Assembly (NCBI GenBank): GCA_009733775.1
Contig: WOGZ01000522.1
Span: forward strand, 1-17,879
Reading direction: 5' to 3'
Source: Alectoria sarmentosa
Taxonomy: Eukaryota; Ascomycota; Lecanoromycetes; Lecanorales; Parmeliaceae
DNA length: 17,879 nt
A program made the position numbers and the translations under genes. Below the pieces are notes generated by a model. The model saw only the letters and a list, made by a program, of their open reading frames with translations. It was not told the DNA's origin and searched no databases. Below are positions 1 to 8,956 of this stretch, piece by piece (the stretch's first letter is position 1; the number at the start of each line of letters is the position of its first letter).

Positions 1-640
1 TATGATGTTATTCAAAAAAGAAATTAATTCGTGAAATGAGCGAAAAGGTTTCTCGGGAGCCTCGCTGTCGATTCGACTTAACATATTTGAATTCAATATT
101 ACTTTATATATATACATTCAAATTTGACAATTTTTACATCGTTGAAAAGTGCATATCGATTTGTATAATTTACGAAATTATGAAGAAATTTTATTTGGAA
201 GGGGGTAGGGGGCAAAAGATGTAAGATTTGTACATACAAATTTTTGACAAGGGCGCTCGAAAGGCCTAAAAGCCGCTATTCGGGCGCTAACCGAAAAGCG
301 TAGTGATTCCGAATTTATGATTGATTGCACATACAAATTCAAGGTTTTTTAGCTCAGCCCTACACTATTCTTTTATATAATAGAGATTGAATGATAATAC
401 ATACTTAATTATGAAAATCACATAAATCATGATCATGATTATTCTGATTATGAAAAACCATAATCAATTATATAATCAATTAATAATCAATTTAGATTAT
501 TTCCTCGGGGCAAGTCTTTAGCCGAAATGTAAGCTAAAAAAAGCGCCGAGGTTCATTATCTACAAACTTCATATCTTATATTCAAAAGCGATTTGAATCT
601 TGCGCTCTTTTGTGTTGTGTCTAAACAGACTTCTGCTTTC
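1..640. repeat. AT-rich relic region, probably degenerate transposon remnants
   Basis: This stretch is mostly AT-rich with no credible gene; the 62-codon frame beginning at 36 is low-complexity and uses no splice signals. Three related motifs are spaced about 100 bp apart: TACATTCAAATTTGACAA at 113-130, TACATACAAATTTTTGACAA at 231-250, and CACATACAAATTCAAGG at 328-343. A GC-richer pocket at about 251-300 contains two GGGCGCT words and small stems (GGC/GCC within CGAA/TTCG). Many short TGATTAT/ATAATCA words at 400-500 read in both directions. This fits an old mutated repeat, but I cannot name the family. From about 560 on, composition moves back to normal. Confidence 0.5.
503..551. repeat. Two-step inverted repeat (hairpin)
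   Basis: An outer arm CCTCGGGGC (503-511) pairs with GCGCCGAGG (543-551) with one mismatch. Nested inside, TTTAGC (517-522) pairs perfectly with GCTAAA (533-538) around a 10-nt loop. The GC-rich arms stand out in AT-rich surroundings. It could be the end of a small inverted-repeat transposon or a structured RNA; neither is proved. Confidence 0.55.
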
Positions 641-1106
641 CGATCGTACATTTGCAAATATGTTACTTGTTTGTGGTTGTAACTTTTGCTTTCCGGGGCT
701 TGACCTCCCCTGAGGGTATCACTAATTCGACCCTAAAGAGAGTCACAAACTTGGTTTTCTTGGCACGTAATCATATTTCTGCTAGAAATCAAAAACTGGA
801 AATCTGGCTGACAGTGTGCCAAAATGTGTTCCTTCCAAACGTACCCTAAAAGCTCAGAAGTTGAATAATACGAGAATACGAGAGGACTTGGCAGTACCGG
901 TATTCAAGGTAATCTTCAGCCACGACATGCCGTCATTGCCCAAACCGGATTCAAGTTAGTGTTGGACAAATCCAATCCAACCTCATCTCCCGCCCACGCC
1001 CAGCTCATCTTTCAATTCTACCAAGCTCTTGCTCATCATTCCTCATCACCCAACAAACAGTCCAATCTGCACCGAGTACTCCGTCACCAAAGAAGACAAA
1101 ACAACA
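641..1106 (+). promoter_or_regulatory. Upstream region and 5' leader of the DUF1761-type gene
   Basis: No gene is visible; the frame at 652-849 is a chance ORF. From about 970 the plus strand becomes rich in C and T (for example the CTCATCTCCCGCCCACGCCC run near 980-1000 and the CATCATTCCTCATCACCCAA run near 1032), then turns A-rich just before the ATG at 1107 (AAAACAACA). This is the usual look of a fungal core promoter and leader. No clear TATA box is seen. Confidence 0.45.
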
Positions 1107-1919
1107 ATGGCATCTCTTCACTGTAAGTCATCCTGCCACTTGCCCAAGCATTAGATATCACGAGTCATGCATCACTGGCCATTGTTTGTTTGGGTTACCA
1201 TGAGCACAGTGCCCCCATGAATCTTTGGTCCCCATCACCATTCTGCCCATGTCTTCCATCCTGTCCGTTTACTACCCATGCATCACCAGGCTGAGCTGTT
1301 TGACTCGCTCTCGTTCCATCCCGCCACTTTCTCAAACAACCCTCTTGCATTCCTTTGTCAAGTCTTCAAGATTGATGGCTTGTACCGAGACTCAACTGAC
1401 ACCTTTTGCCAGACCTCCCACCTGTCAAGCCTTCAGCTATAGCTCTCGGCACCATCTTCAACCACGCAGCCTCGCTTGCCATCCTTGCGCCTGTCTTCGG
1501 TGACACCTATCACCGTGCCCAAGCCGCAAACTCCAAGGAGGAATTCCTTAAGTCCAAGGAGGCCGCCGGTGCCGCCGCTGCCTGGGGTTCATCCCTCGTT
1601 GGTAGCGCTATTCAGTCTTACGGTGTCGGCGCCTTGATTAATGCTACTGGCACGCTGAGCTACAAGGGTGCCGCGTATTTGGGTAGTCTGATCTTCATGG
1701 CTAGCTCTGCCCCAAGTGTACGTGATACACCCCCCTCTTCCATCTTTCGAAAAGAGATGATTGAGGCTGATGTGTATTATGTAGTTCATCTCTCAAATTT
1801 TCACCGAGAAGCGTCCTCTCGACACTGTTGCAGTGGGAGCCCTTGCCCGTGTCTTTGAGACTGTTGGTCTAAGCTTGTTCCTAACCTACTGGGGAACTCA
1901 CACCAATCCCTTTGACTAA
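1107..1919 (+). CDS. DUF1761-type small integral membrane protein (three exons)
   Basis: The rebuilt CDS joins 1107-1122, 1413-1717 and 1785-1919, giving 151 residues. Exon 1 is only 16 nt (start MASLH) and ends at a GTAAGT donor. Intron 1 is 290 nt, long for a fungus. Exon 2 starts after TTTGCCAG and runs LPPVKPSAIALGTIFNHAAS. Intron 2 (1718-1784) has GTACGT, a CTGAT branch site and TAG. Exon 3 encodes the conserved end, including RPLDTVAVGA, FETVGLSLFL and TYWGTHTNPFD, then TAA. Hydrophobic stretches at about residues 12-35, 60-83, 92-105 and 122-140 suggest four membrane helices. The LPPVKPSAIALG start and WGT near the C-terminus resemble fungal DUF1761 proteins, whose function is unknown. 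The splice phases all agree, so I trust the structure. The next gene converges on it from the right. Confidence 0.85.
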
Positions 1920-2916
1920 AGTTTTAAGACAATTGCAAAGCTTAGGCCGCCTTTGAGAAGTCCAGGTCGGCATAGGACAGTAAAGATGGACTATGGAACA
2001 AGGTGGGATAGTATGGTTTCTCTAGCCAATCGAAAAGTGTTCTTTTGATGGCGTGGCTATGGGCGATGTTGTTGTAGCTTTGTGTGTATCGACGAGAAAT
2101 CAGCAAATTGCTCTACTCTCTACACTTCGAGCTCATTGATAATCAAAGTGAAATACTAGCCACATTGACTAACGCTTAGTATGCCAGAAGCCTTCCACCC
2201 GTCACTTCAAGACATTAGTCAGCTGGAAAAGGAAGGTAATTTTGTACGACTGCACACTCCCCCTGCCATCGAATCCGAATGACTTCCTATGGTCAAACTG
2301 AGTGTCCATTCCTAGCCGTGTGGTAGAGTTTGACTCCTGATGCGGACACGCAACATGTAAATCATTCCTTCTTCGTGACCCTAGGTGCTGACACAGCTGG
2401 CAAACTGATGAAACTTACCATAGTCTACCTCCTCTCCTTTATTAACCCTGTGGTGCTCGTCCTTCGCGGAGTTAATTGTAGAATTACGAATGAAGTCTCT
2501 TGGGTACCATTGTAGATGATCCAATACTTGTACTGTAATGTCTCAGTGTCGCGGATCTTAATGGGCGATGCCTGGATGGACAAATGCTAAAGAAATAGCA
2601 CTCACGTGGTATCATTGACTGTGTGGGGTCTGTTTCAAGAAAAAGCCCTCACATGGAACGAGCGACTAAGCCGTTTCTGTTGCTTTGGCCCATCAGATTG
2701 CATTTGTCCCAGGCTGTCGAGTCCTTACCAAGGTTCCAAACGCCAGAGCTCTGCTACGTGCTAGATGTGTCCATCGTCACAAATTGTCTGAACGAGCCCC
2801 TTGTTTCAACTTGATTTGAGCCCTCCACACCGATGTCACGGCGTTACAGACTTGCAGTGAAACATTTACCTACACGCGACGGAAAGATCGGCAACAGTTG
2901 GAGAAGTATCTCATAC
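1920..2916. other. Intergenic region between convergent genes; possible orphan exon
   Basis: This holds the 3' flanks of the two converging genes. Frames at 2330-2515 and 2623-2814 look like chance ORFs. One piece is exon-like on the plus strand: a near-perfect branch site and acceptor (TTGACTAACGCTTAG, ending 2179), then ATG at 2181 opening a 33-codon frame (MPEAFHPSLQDISQLEKEG and on) to a stop at 2280-2282, with a GTAATT donor-like site at 2235. I could not connect it to further exons. It may be a decayed gene fragment. Confidence 0.3.
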
Positions 2917-5103
2917 TCATCGACGATTAGCACGGCGGCGAGGACCTGAAGCTTGCGATTCCGTAAGAGGAGCCCTGCCACGATTTGGTGCCGCACGAGG
3001 ATCCTGTGTCAACACAAAAGTGTCGCGATTGCTAGAAGAGCAAGGTCTCATTTCGCCATTCACGGGTGTTAGACAGAAGTCGAAGGAATTATTGCGATGG
3101 AACACTTCAGTATTGGTTCCACCTAGGGAGGGCAGGGAGCTGCTATAGGCCGGCTGGCGCGTCGAAAAATGAGGGCTTGCAACAAGATGCTGGTGCGCTG
3201 GAGTAGCGATCGCGAGCTGCTGGTGGTGAAGGCTGAAGTTGGACGACAGTAGGCTGCTCTGGCGGCTGCTGCTACGAACATGACTAGAAAGACCAAGACC
3301 CTGGTTGGAGGAATGACGGCTGGCAAAGGATGGCATCCTCGATAGAGTGATGCGACCTTCCCTATCCGGAGACATTATATGTTTGCGTAAATGAGCCGGA
3401 GACTCGAGGCTAGATTGCAATTCGAGTGCTGACTGTGTTCTATGGTACAGTGATGAGTCATCGCTAGTGACCGATCGATAGCTGCGGCTGCTTGGATCGA
3501 TGGTGCGATCTCCAAGCTCAATCGGAAATATGAGGCTTCCTTGGTGGTAACCTATGAAACGACGAGCAGACGGCTGGCCAACGGAAGGCAGTGACGAATC
3601 AGGCGAGCAATAATTCTCTGAGCGTCCCATATCAGAATATTCTGGTGGTGGCCGCCAGCCGCCTCGCGCATAGACGGATCCTGCGGTACCCGCATTGGCA
3701 CGGGGAGACTGACGACGATCTACATGTGACTGCCCATCGTTGCTCCTAGCCCCTGCCAATGACGTCTTTGAAGAGCCAGGCGCAAGCATTAAGCGGCTGA
3801 GACCACTTGGAGATGGGTGCCGTTGAGGCGTGAGAGGAGCTCGTTGAAAGTGTGTTGCATTGACGTGGTCCTGCTGAAAATTCACACCCTGCATTTCAGA
3901 AGATGGAGCCCTAGCCAAGTAGACAAATGGCTGCTGTATGGGAATGGGTGGAGGCGGCATTTGATCTCTACTTGGAAGCTTTTCGAATTCCCCTCCACGA
4001 AAGGCGTACTCAGTCTGGTGTTCGGTATCGCTCCTTGATTCTACACGCTTTCTCTTCGAGGAGGAACTGTCTTGCCGTATCGAGTCCTGTTGCGTGATGC
4101 CACTACGGCCTTTGAAGATTCTAGCACCTTTATTCAAGCTGTCGAGATCAGCGGCAGTCCCTCGGGCAAGGCGTGAGCCTCCGTTAAGAGGAGGGGACTT
4201 TTTCCCCGCGAGCGTGAGGTCCACACTGTGATACTGTGAGCGCATATCCGTATGCTGCTGAGGGCGTAGACCATCGGTTAGGCTGACACCCGCAAGCTTC
4301 AACATGGTTTCAATGGATGAGACATCTTCGCCTAAGGCCATGAGCCTCCGTCCTGCGGATAACAACTCACTGAAAAGCAATCTCAGTACCCTGTAACAGA
4401 GTGGCATGCATCACAGAACTCACTCTCGCAAAGGAGCAACACTGCTCAAGGAGCGTACTATCTCTGGCTTCTTATCTTCCCAGCGCTTGAGTGCCTGTGC
4501 TAACCCTATGAGCTTCTCATGTGTTTTGGTTCCGGATCGTAATAGTGAGAGGTACTGAAACTGCATGATGGTTATTCATTGCAGATCACGTCAAACCCAA
4601 GTTGATTCACCCACTCGTAGTGCTTCAAGCCCGGGGTCCCCACCACTAAGCTGGATTGGGGGCGTTTGGAAGTAGACGTCTGGGATGTTCCCATCGTATT
4701 GGCCTTTCGAGAGTCCGTTGATAAAAAAAAGCGCCTTGTCCGAGTGGTCGTTTTTCTCAATAGAGCACAGTGGACACGGCGCTCGAGGAACCTCATGAAG
4801 AGAGTGGAATGGTGCGCCTGTAAGTCTGGCGTATTAGATCTGCCTATACAAGACTCTGTGGCGCTAGTAGAGTATAAATTTACCTCCACCTGGAAGATGC
4901 TTTCCGCAAGTGAGATGGGCACATTCAGTGAGCCAAAGCTTCGTGATCTTGCTCTTGTGGGGGTCGCCATTATTGCGTAGGCCATTGTTCTGGTCATCAT
5001 GGGCATATATGGTCGAGAGTGTCTCCTGACAGATGGTGCAGCTGAGCACAAGGTCGGCAGGCGAAAATTGAAAGCTTGTGCTATCTTGACAAGTTGACAT
5101 CAT
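2917..5103 (-). CDS. RING-like zinc-binding protein with long disordered tail (four or five exons)
   Basis: The rebuilt minus-strand CDS joins 5103-4884, 4817-4615, 4560-4424 and 4369-2917, giving about 670 residues. Introns are 66, 54 and 54 nt; the third has a TACTGAG branch site. The N-terminus carries a RING-like cysteine/histidine set: CTIC (C22, C25), CAHLTCGKH (C61, H63, C66, H69) and CPLC (C88, C91). Then comes YFQTPPIQL, then FQYLSLLRSGTKTHEKL beginning near residue 142 and a charged helical stretch to about 220. Residues about 230-670 are Ser/Arg/Pro/Gln-rich and look disordered, ending RRRANRR. It resembles conserved, uncharacterised Pezizomycotina proteins whose treble-C/H motif suggests an E3 ligase-like or structural zinc site; I cannot name it. 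The start is uncertain: an upstream exon 5295-5180 with donor GTAAAG and an intron 5179-5108 joins in phase and would add 40 residues. Confidence 0.78.
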
Positions 5104-5713
5104 TGGCCTGACAAAGATCAGAGGCAAGCAGGTACAGCGATAATTTAAGCGAAGGACTATCAAAGTGGACCCTCTTTACAATACCTCAGTCTCGAGAAGT
5201 GGCTCGGGCTGGTTGTTTGTCTTAATATCAGTGGGCTCGAGTAGGTCGAGACGCTGCTGTTTATCTGGAGCGACGTTCTTTTTGTCGGATAGCATTCTGT
5301 GTTCTGGATTTAAGGTACGGCCGTTGAGAGATTCAGCAACCCATTAAGTGCAGGAGAGTTTCGACTTGAATGCAGCACATTTGAAAGCCATGGACATTGA
5401 AATAGGTACGCAATAGCTATGGACGAGCAGAGTACATGCCAGTAAGGCTAGGTCACGTCCTGTACAGCGTTACCTTTGGAGCGTTGTGCACGAATGTAGA
5501 GACCAAGATGTTCCCCCTTGCACGTTTAATGGAGTGGCAATAGTCGTTACATGTTCAAAGGATGGAAGCCGTGTGTGTCACAGAGTAAAACAAGGCAAGG
5601 CGGAAGGACAACGATCAGTAGCGCCTGTCAGGTTCTTTGTAACATACAGCCTTGACACTCAAATATGCCGCGAACATAAAGACCAATCAACGGCCCCTCT
5701 CTCATGCCGGTCT
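5104..5713. other. Intergenic or 5' region of the RING-like gene, with a candidate first exon
   Basis: The stretch lies between the RING-like gene and the 3' end of the complex I gene, both on the minus strand. On the minus strand ATG at 5295 opens a 38-codon frame starting MLSDKKNVAPDKQQ, with an in-frame stop upstream, ending at TT|GTAAAG (5180/5179). A CTCTGATC branch site and TTTGTCAG acceptor (5108) follow, and the phase fits the RING exon. It may be the true first exon or a 5' leader. The rest shows nothing clear; the plus-strand frames here are shadows. Confidence 0.4.
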
Positions 5714-6426
5714 TCATACAAAGGTCCGACAAGGATACCTGTTGCAAAGTCAGTCAGCAGCAGCTCTTCGACACAGGGTCCCATTGACTTACTCCTCCGG
5801 ATATCCTTGCTCTCGGTCAGCATCCATCACATACTTCCTCCCTCCCTCTGGAGATGTTCTGCTCATGCCGCTGGGGAAAGGTGGAAGCCCATCTGGTCCA
5901 AAGATACTTGCTGTGACATTCTTGTCTTTCTCGAAAAAAGCTGCCAGTCCCTTTTGCTCTCCTTCTTGCTTCACCTGTACCAATTGCTTCGCTCCTGCGT
6001 CTCCCATCTGTAACACATTTTCTTTTGGATTTGCTTTGCTCCCTACAGATAATAACCCTATAACGTCTGCCTGTTTGACCACGCTGAGTCGAGGATAGTT
6101 CCGGCGTACGTCTCGTTTGTAGTAGGCATTTTCTGCAATGTCTCCAGCTGGCACAGTCACTGGGTCGTCATAGGCTTCGGGTGGATTGGCACCCGGAGGA
6201 GGATTGCGGTATTGAGGGTTCAGAGGGACCCCCGTCGACCGTTCCGGGTCAATAGCAAGAGCTCTCCGAATTCGGTCCCATATGCCATGCGACTGAACAG
6301 TGTACTTCTATTTGACTCAGCGCTGCATCGGCAAGGATTTGTGCTAGAATTCACCTTCCAAACCGCGGTAGCCGTTTTCGCGGATTGAAGTTGCCTCGCT
6401 GCTCCAACTCCAGCATTTGTGGCCAT
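5714..6426 (-). CDS. Mitochondrial complex I accessory subunit, 21 kDa (NUZM/21.3 kDa) type
   Basis: The CDS joins 6426-6355, 6292-5793 and 5738-5714, giving 198 residues (about 21-22 kDa). Exon 1 encodes MATNAGVGAARQLQSAKTAT and VWK. Intron 1 (62 nt) has GTGAAT, CTGAG and CAG. Exon 2 carries family hallmarks: IDPERSTGVPLNPQYRNPPP (about residues 37-56), AYDDPVTVPAGDIAEN, the RRNYPRLSVV motif, DVIGLLSVGS and GLPPFPSG. Intron 2 (54 nt) has GTAAGT, CTGAC and CAACAG, and the 25-nt last exon restores the typical YPCR ending (YPCRTFV). Fungal homologues are accessory, non-catalytic subunits of NADH:ubiquinone oxidoreductase in the mitochondrial inner membrane. I identify the family from recalled motif patterns, not a search. 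No strong cleaved targeting sequence is obvious. A frame ending at 5789 without the last splice would lose the YPCR tail. Confidence 0.85.
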
Positions 6427-6449
6427 GGATGCGAAGAACAAAGCCTGAT

Positions 6450-6509
6450 CTACGCGAGCTTGGTCAGTGCCCAAGGCAGATTTGCCTACAAGGCGAACGC
6501 TTTGCTTAC
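6450..6509 (-). other. Probable 5' UTR intron of the complex I subunit gene
   Basis: On the minus strand a GAG|GTAAGC donor (6509), an ACTGAC branch site and a GCGTAG acceptor (6450) define a 60-nt intron, 23 nt before the ATG at 6426. An in-frame TGA just upstream of the donor rules out extending the coding frame through it, which supports the chosen start. Confidence 0.6.
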
Positions 6510-6857
6510 CTCAACGACTGCTTTCACATCTACAGACTGTAAGTACCATGTAGGGGCAGCATAAGCACTAGGTCTCTTCCATACGGACGCGAGCCCTTCA
6601 TAAAAACGCGACAGACGTTCTGGCAAATGTAAAGCCGGATACCATTTTTAGTTCCTTCTCACATCACTTAGGACACGCACGCATTTGTTCCACTGAACAT
6701 GGAACATGGAACAACATTGAGAACCCAATTGCTGGTCTTGTCTAGGATTTGTTTTGGAGCTCTAAGCAGAGCTTTTGATTTGAGAGGAGCCGGTGTTACC
6801 CTCCATTACGGGACTGGGAAGCTCAGAAATTGTCTAGAGATATCTTGTACGGACATC
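6510..6857. other. Intergenic: promoter of complex I gene and 3' flank of peroxiredoxin gene
   Basis: There is no gene here. The plus-strand frame at 6699-7019 is antisense to the peroxiredoxin C-terminus. A short direct repeat GAACATG GAACATG is seen at 6696-6709. No TATA box or other defined regulatory site stands out. Confidence 0.4.
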
Positions 6858-7918
6858 CTATGCTCGCACTCCCCCATCAAGCGTTTGTGCAGAATCTGCA
6901 ACTTCTGCTGCGACCTCAGCTTCGGCTTCGTCCCCATCCGCTGTCGTGGGCTGCTCGACTTCCTTAATACTTGTTTTTCCTTCTTCGGTTTCCTTCTCGA
7001 CCTTCTCACCTTCCGCTAGCTTCTCTACATTGTCACTATCTTTCTCCTCTCCGACGATTTTTCGAACAGCATCAACGGTAGCAGCAGGACCCTAGTCAAA
7101 CATTGAACATTGAGTTCGAGCTTACAGGCACAGGAACAGCAAAATACTCACACCTGGACTAGCTGCTTCGACTTTCCCCTCTTTATTGACAACAAAGACG
7201 CCTCGTGTGGTACCATTGGGAGATTTTTTCATGCCAATTGCACCGATGAGGGTGGCGGCCGGATCGCAGAGTAAGATATATGGTAGTTTCTGCTTGGTCT
7301 TAAAAGTGGAATTAGATTTCGGCGAGTCTGTTGAAAGGCCGTAAATGCTGGATTACAATCTCGCAGTTAGTAGTGCCTATTTGAGAGGGTTTGTTGAACC
7401 TTAGAGCATGTTTCGAGAGTAAATACTCGAAAGTAGGGACTCGATAATACGTACGAATAGCCAGTTGCTGTAAGAGGCGTGAATTCGTCCCGAAACAAGC
7501 ACGCCTGAGTGGTACCTAACGAAGTCCTGTGTTAGTACATCTAGCTTCTCATCGAAAGTCACAGGCCGGTGAACAGATTACTCGAGAAACAACAGAGGAG
7601 CTCGAATTAAAGATCAGTGAAATGCCTACACCCAGGTGTTGATGCTTTGGGATACGTAAAGAGGACTACCCCAGATTTGCTTTCGTCCACAAGGTTCCTC
7701 AAGGTCACCTTCTCGCCATCGTTGGTCTCAACCTCTCCACCAAAATCATCGATGGTGATAGTATCACCCGCAGCCACTTTGTTCTCCGTAGCTGCCGAAC
7801 CCTTCGTGGACGAATCGCCTTTCTTGCCAGAGGTAGAAGATTTGACAGAGTTGGCTTTCTTCACTACCGGTGGTGGTGCTGTGTCAGCAAGTGCCTTGCG
7901 TTTGCGCAGCTCTACCAT
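6858..7918 (-). CDS. DOT5: Nuclear-type thiol peroxidase, Dot5/PrxQ (BCP) peroxiredoxin
   Basis: The CDS joins 7918-7630, 7515-7455, 7347-7152 and 7091-6858, giving 259 residues. Introns are 114, 107 and 60 nt; the first two contain exact TACTAAC branch sites. The thioredoxin-fold core begins near residue 50 (GDTITIDDFGG) with GVVLFTYPKASTPG before the active site. The peroxidatic cysteine is C97 in PGCTTQAC, its codon split by intron 1, and the resolving cysteine is C102 (a C-x4-C pair as in Dot5). IYGLSTDSPKSN, LPYILLCDP, IGAIGMKK, TTRGVFVVNKEGKV and ASPGGPAATVDAV follow in family order. The Lys/Ser-rich N-terminal 50 residues (RKRKALAD, VVKKANSVK) could act as a nuclear signal. A Glu-rich tail of about 60 residues ends AAEVADSAQTLDGG. 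Such enzymes reduce hydroperoxides using thioredoxin; yeast Dot5 is nuclear. This gene is the last one before the AT-rich block. Confidence 0.93.
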
Positions 7919-8442
7919 CTTGGCTGTTTGTGGATTCAGAAAAGGAGTGTGTAATTGAAAGAGAAGGTTGGTAAGAAATGGTCAATCAAGAGGATCTTGG
8001 GGCATGAGAGAGAAGCCGAATGAATCTTTTACTCGTGTGGATCAAGGAAGCTCTGGCTCCAGCTGGCAAAGCCTGCATTATCGCACGCTCTCCGATCGCC
8101 TGCTCCCATCCCGACCCGAATGTTGGATCCATGCCCTTCGTGCGTGCGCCACAAATGCAGTAATATTCGTAGTAATTACTGTAGCACCTAGTCAGGGAAC
8201 TTTTATCGTACTAGTAAGGGTACCTATATCTTAGGTAAAAAGGTATGTAGATACGAATAATACCGCCCTAGTGCCTGGTCTCCGACTTCGTCCGGAGGAA
8301 TTTTCCAGGCAAAGCGATTGAGGCGATCCTGAGGATGATCCAGATTCCAGGGACACAACGAGGGTCGGTGACAAAAGTCCCTGCGGACTTTCTTCCAGCC
8401 CCATTCAAAATTTGCCCTAGAACCCCTGAGATGGCACCTCAT
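7919..8442. promoter_or_regulatory. Upstream region of the peroxiredoxin gene up to the AT-rich boundary
   Basis: This holds the likely promoter of the divergently placed minus-strand peroxiredoxin and no convincing gene; the frames at 7968-8234 and 8224-8442 lack family features and splice logic. A perfect inverted repeat TACCTA(8221-8226)-TATCT-TAGGTA(8232-8237) lies in a zone of repeated ACCTA/TAGGT words (8185-8250). Composition is normal until about 8442. Confidence 0.45.
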
Positions 8443-8674
8443 ATAATAATTTGAAAAAGAAAAATTGTTATATTCAAAATCAAGTTGATTAATATATAAA
8501 ACAAAAAGACTTAATAACGAAAATTTAATATTAAATATCTCAATAATAATGATGTATTAAAAAAATTTTTATAATAATAATATATATATTAAAGACGCGA
8601 AGTTATTTAATAATAAAAAGCTTAATTTTTTTTTAAATTTATATAAATAAGAAATAATAGTAATTTTTAAATTT

Positions 8675-8735
8675 TTATTAAAATATATATATTTATTAAA
8701 ATATATATATTTATTAAAATATATATATTTATTAT
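8675..8735. repeat. 18-bp tandem repeat, about 3.3 copies
   Basis: The unit TTATTAAAATATATATAT begins at 8675, 8693 and 8711, with a partial copy at 8729. The copies are identical, unlike the surrounding divergent sequence, so this is a recent microsatellite-like expansion. Confidence 0.85.
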
Positions 8736-8750
8736 ATAATAATATAATAA

Positions 8751-8956
8751 TTAATATAATTTTAACTTATTTTTCGAATATACGACTCGATTAAGTTTAG
8801 CGCGATTTAATATATTTAACGTCGATAGCGCATTATGCTCGAATTTTAACGCTCGCACATTTTTTAATATTAATATATATTTATAATATAACATAATTAA
8901 AATTTTATTTAAGTTATATATAAGTATTATTTTAATAAAACGTGTAATTTTTAACA
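8751..8956 (+). mobile_element. LTR-like copy related to the TRIM-like element's LTRs
   Basis: It shares the core ACTCGATTAAGTTTAGCGCG (from 8785) with the two LTRs at 15016-15174 and 15878-16036 and ends in the same TTTTTAACATAAT context (TAACA at 8952-8956). The bases after it (TAATTTTAATTTTTC) resemble those after the left LTR of the mini-element (TAATAATAATTATTC). The left edge is approximate. At about 206 bp it is longer than the 159-bp LTRs, so it may be a solo LTR or the 5' LTR of a related plus-strand element. Confidence 0.5.

Noticed and set aside
251..300. Possible tRNA or small RNA in the GC pocket
   Set aside because: No cloverleaf, no T-loop GTTCGA motif and no acceptor stem can be formed.
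3123..3326. Minus-strand 67-codon frame inside the RING-like gene
   Set aside because: It is an overlapping frame of the long last exon, with no family features.
5486..6098. Two long plus-strand frames (175 and 148 codons)
   Set aside because: They are antisense to the complex I subunit exons, whose splice-joined product matches a known family.
6699..7019. Plus-strand 106-codon frame with Phe/Leu/Cys-rich protein
   Set aside because: It is antisense to the acidic C-terminal exon of the peroxiredoxin; the apparent hydrophobicity comes from reversed Glu/Lys codons.
7617..8234. Plus-strand frames of 113 and 88 codons around the DOT5 start
   Set aside because: The first is antisense to DOT5 exon 1; the second has no splice or family support.
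8224..8442. Minus-strand 72-codon frame beginning MRCHLRGSRANFEWG
   Set aside because: It ends exactly at the compositional border, shows no recognisable domain and lacks promoter room; treated as chance.
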